From: Cryptomeria japonica
Taxonomy: Eukaryota; Streptophyta; Pinopsida; Cupressales; Cupressaceae
Reading direction: 5' to 3'
Length of the DNA: 60,000 nt
Assembly: GCF_030272615.1 (NCBI RefSeq)
Contig: NC_081411.1
Location: 215,250,654 to 215,310,653, forward strand
Each line of letters begins with the position of its first letter. Position 1 is the first letter of the stretch. The notes beneath the pieces were generated by a model. That model was not told the origin of the DNA. It did no database searches and worked only from the letters and a program-made list of their open reading frames with translations. Below are positions 1 through 11,235 of the stretch, in pieces. The position numbers and the translations under genes were made by a program.

Positions 1-2
1 TA

Positions 3-197
3 GGTGACTTAGTCCTCAGAGAAAACCCCAAGAATCAGCAAGACATAGATAAGAAGGGCAAGTTCGAACCAAACTGGCTTGGTCCTTACATCATCACAGC
101 AGTATATGGATCTGGGGCATATCAACTCTCTACTACAGAAGGTGAACCTTTGGAGGATCCTATCAACAACATGCACCTTCACAGGTTCTACACATAG
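3..197 (+). pseudogene. Ty3/gypsy integrase C-terminus (fragment cut by window edge)
   Basis: The frame starting at base 3 reads through to a TAG at 195-197. It encodes the C-terminal tail of a retrotransposon integrase. Visible are the GKFEPNWLGPYII block typical of the small SH3-like/GPY-type domain that follows the DDE core in plant Ty3/gypsy integrases, and the terminal MHLHRFY that closes many of these polyproteins. The rest of the element lies left of the window. The polypurine tract and LTR at 5.07-5.8 kb are probably its 3' end, with the antisense PMD gene between them, an arrangement known from Tat/Ogre/Grande-type elements. The reading frame is intact as far as it can be seen. Confidence 0.8.
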
Positions 198-1931
198 CTC
201 ATCGGAATGTCCTAATTCAAAAATACAAAAAAAAATTAAAAAAATTAAAAAATACAAAAAAATAAAAAAAAATCAAAAATACAAAAAAAATTATAAAACA
301 AAAAAATCGTTACTTGGTGAAAACCTGGCAAACAAGCGCCTTGTGACACAAAAAAATTGAAAAAATCAAAAAAAGTAAAGAGAAATAATTTCGTCCAATG
401 GTAAAAACCACTTCGGTGGCGCCCTGGGCAAGTACCGTGGTGAAAATTGGGTCACCAGCGCCATGCGTAGAGACTTTGCTCCTCTCTCCTTCAGGATTCT
501 CTTTCATCCTTCACTTTGCATACACTCACAACCTATTCACTTGCAATAAACTTACCCATTCCCATCATGGCTTGTTATTGATCTACCCAAGATTGGTTAG
601 CCATTCATAATAACCTCCCTTTTCGCCTCCCTTTCCATCCATAATAAATCAGATCCTATCTGTGGCTAAGGCAAAATCCTACGTCTAGTGATGGGTGTGG
701 AACTGAGAACATCACATGTTTCGAGGAGTACAGTTTCTTCCAGCTTTCTTCAGTCTATTCACGCACAATCCGCAATAAAGCAGCATTTGCATCACAGATC
801 CGCAATAAAGTTTCATCTTCTCCGCAATAAAGTATCAGTTTCATGGATTCAGTCAATTTCAAATGAGACACAACAGCAACAATGAGCTTCAACAAAATCA
901 AATCTTTCAACAGACTCAGACAACATATGGTTCAGTGCTATCTATCCTTTTTGTGAAAGTGAACATTGTGACCACAATCAAACATGACTTATACAAGTGA
1001 CAAGAGACACTAAACCTGAGGACTATAGTGGATGTTGGTGTCGAGTCTTGGTTTTCTTTTGATTTTATCTTTTTGGTGACATGTCTTTTAGCTTTTCCAG
1101 GATGTCTTTGACTAGAGATTCTATCTCCAGGATGTCTTTGACTAGAAAGGCGAGGATGGGGTATCGTCACCTATTTTGCATTTGCTGTCTGTGGATTGTC
1201 TCTTAGTAATGCTATGACTTGTCCAAGGATATGAGGACATTGTGAGTCTAGTATGAACTGGGGCATTCCTTGTTTGTGACTGTCTTATCTCCATGCAAAC
1301 AGGTACAATGACTTTCTGGGCCGAACAAATGCCTCGATTGTCATAACCTATTCTGCCATAATAAAGCTCAATGATGATAACGCACAAGAAGCTCTTTCAC
1401 GTTCATATCTTCTGTCTTCCATCCCCCTTTCTTGATTGACTTCCATCGTCCTTCTCAAGTCCGCGTAGCCCGCTATCACATGACTGAGTATAATAACACA
1501 CCAAAAACATTTGCATTTCATATAGTTACACCTGCATCACCACATATAAGCATTTCAGATATCACAATTGCATCACATCCTGCATACAACATATGTTAGC
1601 ACATCTTACATTTTTATTAGGTAAATAATCATTTGCATTATCATATTCATTTGCATTACATACATTCACATTTGCATCATACATCACATCTAAAACATAA
1701 AAGAACAAAAATATTGCATTGCATCTATCACATAAAACATACATCATCGAAACATACATCACAAAAGGTACACATGCATATAGCTGCCGCAAAGATAAAT
1801 CATCTCTCATATATAATCAAATGTGTCATGATACAATGATGTCAAAAGAATCATATGGCTACAAAATCACCCGCAGGTGTCTACAATACAAAAATGGTAC
1901 ATATACTGATACAAAGGGGAGCCCTCTATGG
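198..1931. other. non-coding 3' region of the Tat/Ogre-like element
   Basis: I see no convincing gene here. Bases 215-375 are A-rich simple sequence. Bases 315-470 hold three degenerate copies of a GC-rich hairpin-like motif built on GGTGAAAA and GGCGCC. An 11-base motif, CCGCAATAAAG, occurs at 770, 800 and 822. A 30-bp-spaced direct repeat (TCCAGGATGTCTTTGACTAG) lies at 1096 and 1126. Bases 1500-1760 are CATTTGCAT-rich low-complexity sequence. Confidence 0.6.
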
Positions 1932-3927
1932 CTATGATGAACTCCCTCCCTCGGAGCCGCCTGGCCTCGACGGACGCTGAGCTGTAGAGGGACCCGCTCC
2001 AGGATCCCCCTGCCTTTTTGGTGGTGGTGGAGGACCCATAACCCCACCACTAGATGCCTGCCTCCTCCGACTCCCTCCCGTAGCCGTCATTGTCCACGAT
2101 GGTCTATGGAAGCTCCTCGCCCGCTGATCTGCTGGCACTGCACCATAGTACAGGTCTCTCCAGTAGCCAATCTCCTCACCGACTCGCAGCACATATGCGT
2201 AGCCTGCCCCTGCGTCCTCTGCCGCCTGCCTCCCTGCCCTCAGAGCTGTCTCAGCCTCAGTATATCGCTGAATGGCCTGATCCCTCTCTCGCTCTGTATC
2301 TCGAAGCCTGATCCTGAGGCGATCCCTCTCCCGCTCCAACTCTTGGATCTCGTCTGCCTGGCCCTGGCAAATCTCTCTCAGCTCTAGAAGCTCATCCTCC
2401 TTAGGATCTCCACCCTCAGCCTCTGCCTGTGGCTCTCCCTCTGCGGGTGCCTGTACCTGTGCCTCCCCCTGTACCTGTCTCGGTGCATGAACCGGTGCCT
2501 GTCTCTGTACATGCCGGGGAACCTGCACCTGTCTCTGCACCTGTCCCTGCCTCTGTCCCTATGCTGCTGGTACCTGCAGGGGCACTCCACCGCGACCTCT
2601 CACCACCACCTGGGTTGGTCCCTCCTGTCCTCCCTCCCTCCGAGGTGCTACCCTCCTCTCCCCCACTACTCCTCTCTGCCTCCATCAGCCCCTACCTCTA
2701 TCTCCTCCTCCACCATCATCATCATCATCCCTTCCAACCTCTCCCTCCAGCAGCTCTCCCGGATCTGTCAACCGCGGAAACGGATGCTCTGCCCAATACG
2801 CGGAGTACTCTGCATCCATGCCTGCATCCTCAACCTCCGACCACATATCCCAGGGTAGGGGTATCATCTTTGTCAGCTATGTGACGGCCTGATCATACGA
2901 TAACAATGGCCCGAACTGTGCCTGATCCCTGACCGTACGGGCATACATGCCCGAGCCTCGCGGCATCCTCTGGATCCGGCCGAACTGTCTGCCTACCCTG
3001 TCAACTAGCTGTCTCTCCAAAATGTAGGGCGTCCGCCCAATCAGATATCTGCTCCTGAATGTATATGGTAGCTCCAAGGCATCATCCTCCCACTCCTCGC
3101 ACCCCAGGTACGGTCTCCAGATGACTGTGTCAATATCATCTATAACACGCCTCCAGTGCTCCAGTCGGCCAATCCGAGGCTGTGACGTAATCATATCATA
3201 GAGGTGTACAAAGCTTCATCCATGCCCTCTACCTCTGAAGTGAATCAGCCGTGTGATAGGAAGGTGCTCATATGCCCACACCTGTAGGAGTGTCACTCCA
3301 CAGCCCAGTCCCACTGATTTGTGATAAATGAACTGATGCAGCTCATAGTATAAATGTGCCAAGACACATGGCCCCCATGCATATCTGGTGTGCTCAGGCA
3401 CCAGTATCTCCAGTGCTCCTCCCCAACCCACTGCCAACCCCCGTGTAGCTCTGTCAGGACACAAGAAACCACTGATAACTCCTCCAATCACAGCTGGCAA
3501 AGCTAACCCTGTCGCAGTCATGGTATCCCATGCCACGTGCCCTGCTCTCATCTCCAGCCCGGGATTCTGGAACACCCGTCTCAGCGCCTCTCTGTCTCCA
3601 TCTCGATCATATGGAATCAGCTCTCCATCGATCGATATGTGCAAAATCCTATAGACATCCTCGAGGGTCACTGTCATCTCCCCCATCGGTAAGTGGAATG
3701 TACAGGTATCGGAGTGCCATCTCTCCGCCAGCGCAGTCAACAAACCCATGTTTGCCCGAAACTCAGGCACATACAGTACATGTCTGAGGCCCATCTCCTT
3801 AATAGCTGCTCTCTCCTCAAATGACAACTCTGCCCGCAGTCTCTGTGTAGACGAGAATCTCTCCCGTGACTCCAACATAGGCAGATACTCCTGCAGTCAA
3901 ACAATCAATCATGTCAGTTATCGTGGC

Positions 3928-4250
3928 ATTCACTGTTTATCACACAATGCTACTTGCTATCTAAATGCATATGGTTATCTATCCTAGTGACACTCACTGT
4001 TCATCACAAAGTGTTGCTATCTATCCTAGTAGTGCTCCCTGTTCATCACAAAGTACTACGTGTGTGACATTCCCTGTTCATCACAAACTGTTACTCACAT
4101 TCGCACTCCCTGTTCATCACAAAGTGCTGCCTATCCTGGTACTCCCTGTTCATCACAAAGTGCCTTGATCTATCCTAGTCTTCCTAGAGGACCTGTTTGA
4201 GTGTATCCTCTCAGCAGCTTATCCAATCGACAGCGTATGTTCATCACAGA
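3928..4250. repeat. short tandem-like repeats in the PMD intron (GTTCATCACAAAGT family)
   Basis: A motif close to CTGTTCATCACAAAGTGCT recurs at least six times at spacings of roughly 30-50 bases, interspersed with TATCCTAG. It lies wholly inside the intron of the antisense PMD gene. Confidence 0.75.
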
Positions 4251-4289
4251 ACTGCCGATTTGACCTAGAAGACTAAAACCATGCATTTT

Positions 4290-4565
4290 GACACATAAAC
4301 GCGCTTTAAACTCATAAACGCGCTTCTAGACTGCACAAACGCGCTTCTGCGACACAGACGCGCTTTCTAAACAGAAACGTGCTTACATTATGCACAAACA
4401 CGCCTATGGAACCTAAACGCGACTTCATGACACAAACGCCTCTACAATACCTAAACGCGCCCGCAATCAACGCAAACGCGGTCCCAGGCATAGACGCGCC
4501 TGGAACCGACACAGACGCGCCTGTTGGACACAGACGCGCCTGACACTGACACAGACGCGGTTGCA
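4290..4565. repeat. CpG-rich ~20-24 bp repeat array (AAACGCGC / GACGCGCC) in the PMD intron
   Basis: About a dozen degenerate units of the form ACACAGACGCGCCT or AAACGCGCTT occur at 20-25 base spacing, in an otherwise A/T-rich element. They sit in the same intron, about 110 bases from the 5' splice site, so they could be a splicing or transcription control region, or simply a minisatellite. Confidence 0.75.
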
Positions 4566-5072
4566 TGTTTTTGCATTTTTCTGTAGCCTATTCCTAAGCG
4601 CATTTATTGCTACCTACTGAGCATTAATGATAAAAATTGAAATATGTGAAAGTACGAGGAGGTTTCATGGTACTTACCGGCTCTCCTGCCTCTGCTGGCC
4701 TCTGAAATCGGCGAACGCGGTCGAATCTATGAACGAAGGCCATCGCTGCTGACTGCTACTGCTCTTTTCTCGCTCTGCACTGTGATCTTGTAAGGGTGTG
4801 GATGACAATGAGGATGTCTTTTGCCCGTGGTCTATCTTATAGCCTACCCTAGCCTTCGCCTTCTTTTCCCGAGTCAGTCTTCTTCATCCCGTGACTCTGT
4901 CACTTTATCCGGTCTATCCATTCTAGCCTTTTTTTTCTTATCGAGAGATTGTCTGCAATCTTTTCAGACATTTTCATCCAATCTCTCGAGGGGGCATATC
5001 ATTCCCATTCTGGGGCAACTTTGTATCAGTTCATCTTATCTTCTTTGAAACAACGCGACAAGCCGCATTATC

Positions 5073-5089
5073 TCAAAGAGGGGCAAAAT
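5073..5089 (+). promoter_or_regulatory. polypurine tract of the Tat/Ogre-like element
   Basis: The purine-rich run AAAGAGGGGCAAAA directly precedes TGTAGACACC at 5090. This is the expected position for the plus-strand primer site just before a 3' LTR. Confidence 0.65.
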
Positions 5090-5840
5090 GTAGACACCTA
5101 AAATTGTCCAGTTTAATTAAATAAATATTTTATTTATTTAATTATTTAAGCCTATTTCTTCTATTAATTAAATAAATTTTTATTTATTTAATTAATTCAT
5201 TTATCCTCTTCTAGCCTTATTTCTTATTTAAATAAATACATTTATTTATTTAAATTACCCCTTTCCTAAATTAAATAAATATTTTTATTTATTTAATTGT
5301 CTTATTCTTCTATTAATTAAATAAATCTTTATTTATTTAATTAATTCATTATCTTTTTCTACACATGACACATGTCATTCATCTCTTAATTCCTACACTT
5401 TCATTATTTTGGTATTTCTTATACCTACCCTCTAATCCTAGCTGACCTCTCTTTTTACACCTCTCAATCTTAACCCTCCATTTCTTATTGTGTCTTCTAT
5501 TTAAGAAGATGCTTTCTTCATTGTCAAACCCTAACTACTTGATCAATTGACTACACTACGATCCTACTTGCAACCACATTCCGTTCTTTGTTGAGCTCTT
5601 GTGCATATAAAAATCTGAGAGCAAGTATATCAAGCAAGATCAATGGAGATAGGAAGAATGGAGATCAAAACCCTATTGGACATGTGATGGTATAATCTTT
5701 GTGATTTTGAGTTATTTGCATTGTCTTAGGTAATCTTCATATGTTATGGTGGATCTTTGTTGATTGTTAGGCTAGGGTTTAGTGGTTGGATTCATTTAGC
5801 CTTTCAATATTGTTATTATTGTTATCCATTTTCACCATAT
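5090..5840 (+). repeat. 3' LTR with repeated A/T palindromes (right end approximate)
   Basis: The LTR starts TGTAGACACC immediately after the polypurine tract. Its first 270 bases contain about five imperfect palindromes built on AATTAAATAAAT...ATTTATTTAATT, separated by C/T-rich spacers. A TATA-like TATTTAAG at 5498-5505 is followed by a plausible R-U5 region. I cannot place the 3' end exactly. CCATATACA near 5838 is a guess because no second LTR copy is in the window. Confidence 0.55.
5498..5505 (+). promoter_or_regulatory. putative TATA box of the 3' LTR
   Basis: TATTTAAG lies about 410 bases into the LTR, with CAAACCCTAA downstream, a sensible position for the U3/R border. Confidence 0.4.
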
Positions 5841-6334
5841 ACAATTTGTAGACACACTCATATGGTGGTATGTTGTATTCCCCTGTTTTTTCTCATATTT
5901 ATAGCCTGTGGTCCTTGTTTTAGGATTTTGTTTCTTGTTATTTATATTTATTTATTTAATGTCTTTTCCTCTTTTATTTCTTCTTTTTGACTTTTGAGCA
6001 TTCTAGTTTTTTGGTTTTCTTTATGTTTTGGTTTATTGTATCGTTTTGGGTTATTATTATTCTATATTATTTTTCCTTGTTTTCTGTGCCTCTTCTTACC
6101 CTACATCTCTTTTTATTTCTTTTTAGGTTTACAACTAGCTATTTTTGATGTCCTTGGCATTCTTGATTATATACATAATCGAATCCAAAAACAAATAATT
6201 GCATATTAGTAGTTTAAAAGTAGAGATATAAATGTTGATATGCAGTGAATAATCATGCTATAGGAATTTTGTGCCTGTAAGAAGTTTACAATTGCAGGAA
6301 GGACATCAATATGTTAATTGCACTATAGTAAGGA
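5841..6334. other. T-rich intergenic stretch
   Basis: I see no gene. The sequence is T-rich with several chance ORFs of hydrophobic composition. It separates the LTR of the first element from the copia LTR start at 6335. Confidence 0.5.
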
Positions 6335-6344
6335 TGTTAGAAAG
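6335..6344 (+). repeat. first 10 bp of an interrupted Ty1/copia 5' LTR
   Basis: TGTTAGAAAG looks like a copia LTR start. Its last five bases (GAAAG, 6340-6344) are repeated at 33152-33156, where the rest of the LTR resumes. That LTR ends in CTAACA at 33428, the exact inverted complement of TGTTAG. Confidence 0.7.
6340..6344. repeat. left target-site duplication GAAAG of the tandem array
   Basis: GAAAG directly precedes the first base at which 6345 onward becomes homologous to 17332 onward and 28326 onward. It matches GAAAG at 33152-33156. Five bases is the usual Ty3/gypsy duplication length. Confidence 0.7.
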
Positions 6345-7037
6345 TCCTTGTCTTGTTTAAAATTCATTGGTTCAATCCCTAATTCGCTTGTAAATTGTTT
6401 CTAAATCCTAAGCGTTAAATTTCAATGGTCTGTTTGAACCTCATGAACCCCTCAAACCATCTTGAAAAGAGTTCATAGTGTTCATTTAGGTACTGCAGGT
6501 TCTAAGTTGTGTCTAAGATATTTTAAGGCTAACATTTACATCAAGTGTTTTGTAGCAGCTCTATTTTATGGTCGTGGTCGATATTTCATATCCTTTCTCT
6601 CCAGACCGTGAACCATTTGAACTTAGTTCAAACAATTCAATGTTGTTCAACATGTTCGATGAAGTTCAAAGGGCCAGCGACAATCAACAAAGTTAATCTT
6701 TTCAAAAGGAAATCTCCTTGGCGCAGCGTATGCTTTGAACTACCTGAACCCTCATGAAGTCAGTTTAAATTGTACATGCATGTTCAAATCAAGTAGGTCC
6801 CATAGACGAAACGACGTGATGGTGCATTTATTGCCAAGTGTGATGAAAATCTGACCATATCTCAAGTGACGTCAACCTACTGATTTTTTAAGGCAAGTAA
6901 TCATCTTTTGGGAATTGTAAGTTATGCCGAGAGCGCCATCGTGCATTCAATGCACATGCATGATGTCAAATCCAAATGCTCGACACTTTTGAGTGATGGC
7001 CAAAATTAATGCACTAAATGAGCATTTGTCGCTTCTT

Positions 7038-7046
7038 TTTCTATAA
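7038..7046 (+). promoter_or_regulatory. putative TATA box upstream of the LTR ORF (copy 1)
   Basis: CTATAAGG is conserved at the same place in the other two repeats (about 18030 and 29020), roughly 200 bases before the LTR ORF start. Transcription from here would put the ORF at the 5' end of the genomic RNA. Confidence 0.4.
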
Positions 7047-7244
7047 GGTATGAAGTGATTAATTTTTGAAACCTGTTCTTCATTACTGCAGAGTGTTTTA
7101 TAGAAGGTTTGTCTGCTAGTAGTCGTTCGATTGGTTTCAAATGTGAAGGTGAGTTTTGATTCCTATCTTCTCTAGTGATTTTTAGCTGTTTTTCTCTCTC
7201 GTAATAAAATTGCTGGGAGAAATAAGGGTTGTTGTTTATGAATT

Positions 7245-10200
7245 ATGAAGTCCACTCTGCATCTTTTCAGAAATATTTCTAGTCTTGCTTGCACAGAACC
7301 CATTGTCAGTGACACAGACCTGAAAGGAGAGAATTTAGAGGTCTTGAAGGAAAGGGCATTTAAAAATATTGATGGTTCTTTTGGTTTACAAATTCTAAGT
7401 AATGGCCTGATAGAGGCGGCAACCTTCCCTCCTCCTATTCCTTGCCCAAAATTAGTTAGGGAGTGCATTGTGAGATATGACCCTATTTCTAAAACTATCA
7501 AGAGGGACAATGGTGAAACCCTCCTCACGATTAATAGGGAAGTCATTTCTTTTGTTTTCAAATTGCCTGATTATAAGTTCTCCAATTTTTCCCCTGCCCA
7601 ATCAGTCACCAAGTTCAATGTAGACAAGACTGGACACCAAAACAATATAGCGAAGCATTGGTTGAGAGTTCCTCAGAGAGGTGGCTCTAGGTTACCTAAA
7701 TATCCCAACAAAAATCACATGCTTCCCCAAATCCATGATGTTATATTGTTACACCGAGTTAGAGGTTCAATTGAGGCCTACAACTTTGATGACTGGATTT
7801 ACTGTTATGTGCAATTGGTGTTGGAAGGAAAGCAGTTCCTTGACTGGGAAGAGCTTATTGCTAACTCCATGAGGGAACAACTGAGCACGGAAAAGAATTT
7901 CATGCAAAATTTCTTTATGTCTTCGTATTTGATATATTGTCTGGCATGTGTCAAAGAAATAATGGGAATTCCTAGGCAACTTTTTGAAGGGGATGTTTCT
8001 GTATACGACTTTTACCCCATGCTGCAAAAAGATAATGCATTGTTAGATTTTAGGAGAGTGCATAATTCTTTCCTGGGAGACTTATGTTATGAATTGAAGA
8101 ACATGAAATCTAAAAGGATGTCTTAAGATGCCTAGGGCTTAGTGAAAAGATATGGTAGCTTCTTTGTTCAGTTTCCTCGTTTCTATTATATAAGGGTAGG
8201 TGGTTTCAAAGAAGAGCCTTTCAAACTTCCTCATTTTTGTTCAGATTGTTTTGTCCTTGCTGAGATTTGTAGGCAGTTGTCTACTGTAATTAAAAAAGCT
8301 CAACCCAGGCATAAATGGGAGGATCATTTTCCTGTTCAATTGGGCACTTTATCTTGCAGTTCAATGTCAGATGTACTGAACATAGGAGCTGACTTGAAGA
8401 ATTTTAATTTTCAACTATATCATGAAAAGAAAGGTTTTGATAATAAGGGTTTCTCATGGACTCTTGGTTTCATGCCGCACCTTCCTATCCCACACTTGGA
8501 GGACTTTTGGAAAGATTATTGTGATGAGCTTGAGGTGTTCATAAGAGCAAATATGAGAATGGTTTTGGAATAGCTAGCTTCACTACAGGTGAAACTTGAT
8601 ATAAGTGGGATCGAAGAGGATTATCTGGAGCTATTTGAACCTGGGTATCTAGATCAAACTGAACCTGAAACATCCTACATTAACTAGGATGTGGAAGAGG
8701 AAGATGATATACAACTCAGAACAAAAAGAGTCCTAGAGAGAACTGCAGATTGGGTTAATAAGAAAAGAATAATGAAATCAGGCATCAAGATTGGTCCTCC
8801 AGGAGATAATGCGGTTTCTCTACATTTCCCAATACACTTTTCTAACACGACTTCTATGCAAGTTCATGCAGGTAAAAATAAGAAGTCATCTCACATCAAG
8901 CACGAGCCTAATCCTGCTTTGAACTTTCTTGCTCCTCGATACACAAGGTCACGGAGTGTTGCATAGAAGAAAATGGACTAGGTTAGAGACACAGAGGTGA
9001 AAGACAAGATCCTTGATACTCAGTTTTTTGAGGTCGAGGACCTTGATAGTGAAATTGTCAACACCATGGATTCTCATGCAATCACTGTAGCCATGACACC
9101 ACCTCCTAAAGTAACTGGAGTAACAGCTAGTTCAAGTAGAACTCCCAAATGGTTAACTACTTCAGTAAGTAAGAAATGGAGGTCGATCGTAGTGTCTATC
9201 CCAATTCAAGACATGGTGGTGAAATACATGGAGAAAGGGCCTAAATAGAAAAAGTTCAAAACAACCACCAGGTTGAACGTTGATGAAAAGACTGGGAAAT
9301 GGGTTGCTGAAATCGCTTCCTATAAACCCAAGGAAGAAAGTAAAGAAATAAATGCAGAAGATTTTGAGGTCACCAAATTAGATATCAGAAACATGAGAAG
9401 GGACTCTGATAACCATATTTTCAATGTGACGGCTAAGAAGATGCTCAATAGGTCAGAAAAGATGGACAAGAGAAAAGGGAACTGAAACGACATATCAAGA
9501 TTATACCTCAATTCATTGATAGCCTAGGCTATTTTGGAGCACTTCTCATATCGCAGGCTTCAGGAAGTTTTGATCCCACTTCACCAGAGAACAAGAAACT
9601 GATTAATCAAGATTACAAGCCAAGAGCATCGCAAAGGCCGTAGAGAAATGGATTGAAGGAGTGATCAGAGATGGCAAAAAAGATATTACAGATTCCCGGA
9701 AGCTATGCGATGAAATGCAAAATCTCACTGCAGAGATCCAAAATCAGATTGTGCCATGGGAAAAGGAAGAGCATAAATGGGAAAATGTATTACGCATGTT
9801 CACCAAGATAGAAAAATATGGAGCCACGAAGTTTTTAGCAGAAAATTCAATTAAATTGGTAACTGATGAGTGCCAGTTCTTCGTATTGAAGAAAACTATA
9901 GCGTGGCGGGTAATCACATTCAAGACTGTGATCTCTGATGCCAAGGCCTCTATTTACGAGCTTCAAGAACTTCAGTCTAGCTTGGTCAAAGACAATAAAG
10001 TGGTTAACCCAGACCATGATTGGCAACTAGGACTTTGTGGGCTAAATACACAGGATGCGGTAAAGGCATTTAAGCTGCACATGGAGAAAGTTAAGGCCAA
10101 AGGCAACTTTACTTCTGAGGATATAACACAAATCACCTAAATTGAGTCCATGATGTTCATTGTTAATGATTAGTTACCTAAGCATGCCGAGAAAATGGTA

Positions 10201-10341
10201 AAACACAGATGGGAAAAGGAAGCCGCAAAAGTGAAAATCAATGCCATGAAGAATCCGAGTCAATCTATAATTCACGAGCTTGCAGCCACCCATGATGCCT
10301 AGAAAAGTGGAGGAGGAGATGACATTGGAGATGAGGCTTAA
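7245..10341 (+). pseudogene. LTR-borne ORF series, copy 1 (~1,000 codons, function unknown)
   Basis: I do not recognise the family. The ATG at 7245 opens a 293-codon frame to TAA 8124-8126. The same frame resumes at about 8142-8573, 8691-8966, 8997-9248 and 9273-9485. After a shift it continues at 9661-10140 and ends at TAA 10339-10341. The N-terminal block has conserved CPKLVRECI and FKLPDYKFSNF segments, vaguely like PMD/transposase_32-type plant element proteins. The middle is Ser/Thr/Pro-rich (PKWLTTSVSKKW). The last 200 codons are charged and probably coiled coil. The TAA at 8124 is shared by all three copies, so it predates the insertion or is the true end of a first ORF. The TAG near 8571 appears private to this copy. 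It might be a capsid-like, regulatory or captured host protein. Confidence 0.6.
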
Positions 10342-11210
10342 TATGATGCTTATGCTTTGTTTTTATTTTTATATGCTTTTCAAAACTTTGCAATAACTTC
10401 GGGACATCTGTCCCCTAAATACTCTGTTAGTTTTATAATTGTTTTAGAGGAGGTTGGGTTTTCAAGGAGACCTCCTCCATTCTTAAAAAGGCTAGTATAA
10501 GTTAGATGAAATATATTTAGAAGGGGTTGGAACAGTTAGAACAAAAGAATTAGAAATTATAAAATTTTGGTTTTGTCCGAAAGAAGTGATCTATTTTTTC
10601 CAGAATCTAAAATTGGAAACTTTTGTGTGCATCTTGATGTCTTTGTGCATGGAATATACATATAAAGATCGTATGCATTTTGGGGTTTAGAATCTTTGAG
10701 TTTGAATCCATGGAGTAATATTTCTTTGCAAATATTAATTCAGTCTGATTGTCTATGATTATTTTTCTAATGAAGAATGCTATTATTAATCTGGAGCTTC
10801 TTTTTGTGTTGTTTAGAAAGATATTTAGTTGAAAAGAGACATTGTTTTCCTTGTTTATTTTTATGAAGTGCTGAAATCAGTGTTGTTGAACTTTGATTCG
10901 AGTCCTTATGATTTCCATGGTGAAGTGTCTTGAAGAAAATCCCTTGCTAAAATATTTGCAAATTTATGGCCTCTCATCTAAGAATGAAGCAGGCAGCCTT
11001 ACGTGCTTTCGGGTTAAAAGCATATCTGTTGTATTTAGTTAGATTATTCCTTGAATAATTAATGGAGGGAGTTATACCTATCTAAAATTTAGAGGGAAGT
11101 GATGTATGCCACACTTAGCCAACTATTTTGTTGAACTTTTATTTTTCAAGGAGGGTAACAGAGGTTTGAATTCATTCAATTAAAAGAAAGACAAAATCTG
11201 TTCACTAACA
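10342..11210 (+). other. non-coding 3' part of LTR copy 1
   Basis: No gene. The stretch contains conserved purine-rich patches (GGAGGGAG near 11063, AGAGGGAAG near 11092) and ends at CACTAACA. Equivalent stretches are 21376-22246 and 32281-33151. Confidence 0.55.
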
Positions 11211-11216
11211 GATTTT

Positions 11217-11235
11217 TGGCAACTCTGCTGGGAAA
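11217..11235 (+). promoter_or_regulatory. primer-binding site, internal region 1
   Basis: TGGCAACTCTGCTGGGAAA begins with TGG six bases after the LTR ends. It has the form TGGCRACTCYRCTGGG that I associate with PBS sites of Tat/Ogre-like plant elements. I do not assign the primer tRNA. Confidence 0.6.

Larger units (their letters stand above)
1932..4743 (-). pseudogene. Antisense plant-mobile-domain (PMD) gene of a Ty3/gypsy element, two exons
   Basis: The gene reads on the minus strand, opposite to the integrase fragment. Exon 1 (4743-4678, 22 codons) starts MAFVHRF and ends at a GTAAGT donor. The intron is 3891-4677. Exon 2 runs 3890-1932 after a CTGCAG acceptor, in phase 0. The N-terminal half has the PMD signature: a Trp-rich start, then TFHLPMGEMTVTLEDVYRIL around exon-2 codons 45-65. 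The C-terminal third is a charged coiled coil (about 2200-2400) followed by a Pro/Gly-rich tail. Four in-frame stops break exon 2: TGA 3216-3218, TAG 2877-2879, TGA 2685-2687 and TAG 2559-2561. The frame is otherwise continuous for 650 codons, so the gene was intact until fairly recently. PMD proteins are carried by Tat-type retrotransposons and also occur as domesticated plant genes (MAIL1/MAIN). The molecular function in the element is unknown. Confidence 0.75.
6345..11210 (+). repeat. LTR copy 1 (4,866 bp), carrying an ORF
   Basis: It begins TCCTTGTCTTG and ends TTCACTAACA. The first 700 bases are non-coding and would serve as U3. A TATA-like CTATAAGG lies near 7040. The LTR ORF follows at 7245, then about 870 bases of A/T-rich sequence. 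Confidence 0.7.

Noticed and set aside
2429-2884. Long Pro/Ser/Leu-rich + strand ORFs over the PMD gene
   Set aside because: They are compositional shadows of the Glu/Arg/Gly-rich minus-strand exon.
5846-5855. Second TGTAGACAC as the start of another LTR
   Set aside because: The following sequence does not resemble the LTR at 5090 and no polypurine tract precedes it.
7172-7561. Minus-strand ORFs over the LTR ORF (also 18148-18546, 29213-29494)
   Set aside because: These are mirror frames of the conserved + strand ORF. Codon-level conservation follows the + frame.
11092-11210. A short (~110 bp) LTR from TGATGTATG to CACTAACA, preceded by AGAGGGAAG, as the real LTR of the tandem element
   Set aside because: It has canonical TG/CA ends and a good polypurine tract. 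However, the array borders at 6345 and 33151 carry a matching GAAAG and split one copia LTR cleanly, which needs the whole 4.85-kb segment to be the terminal repeat. I keep it as the main alternative.
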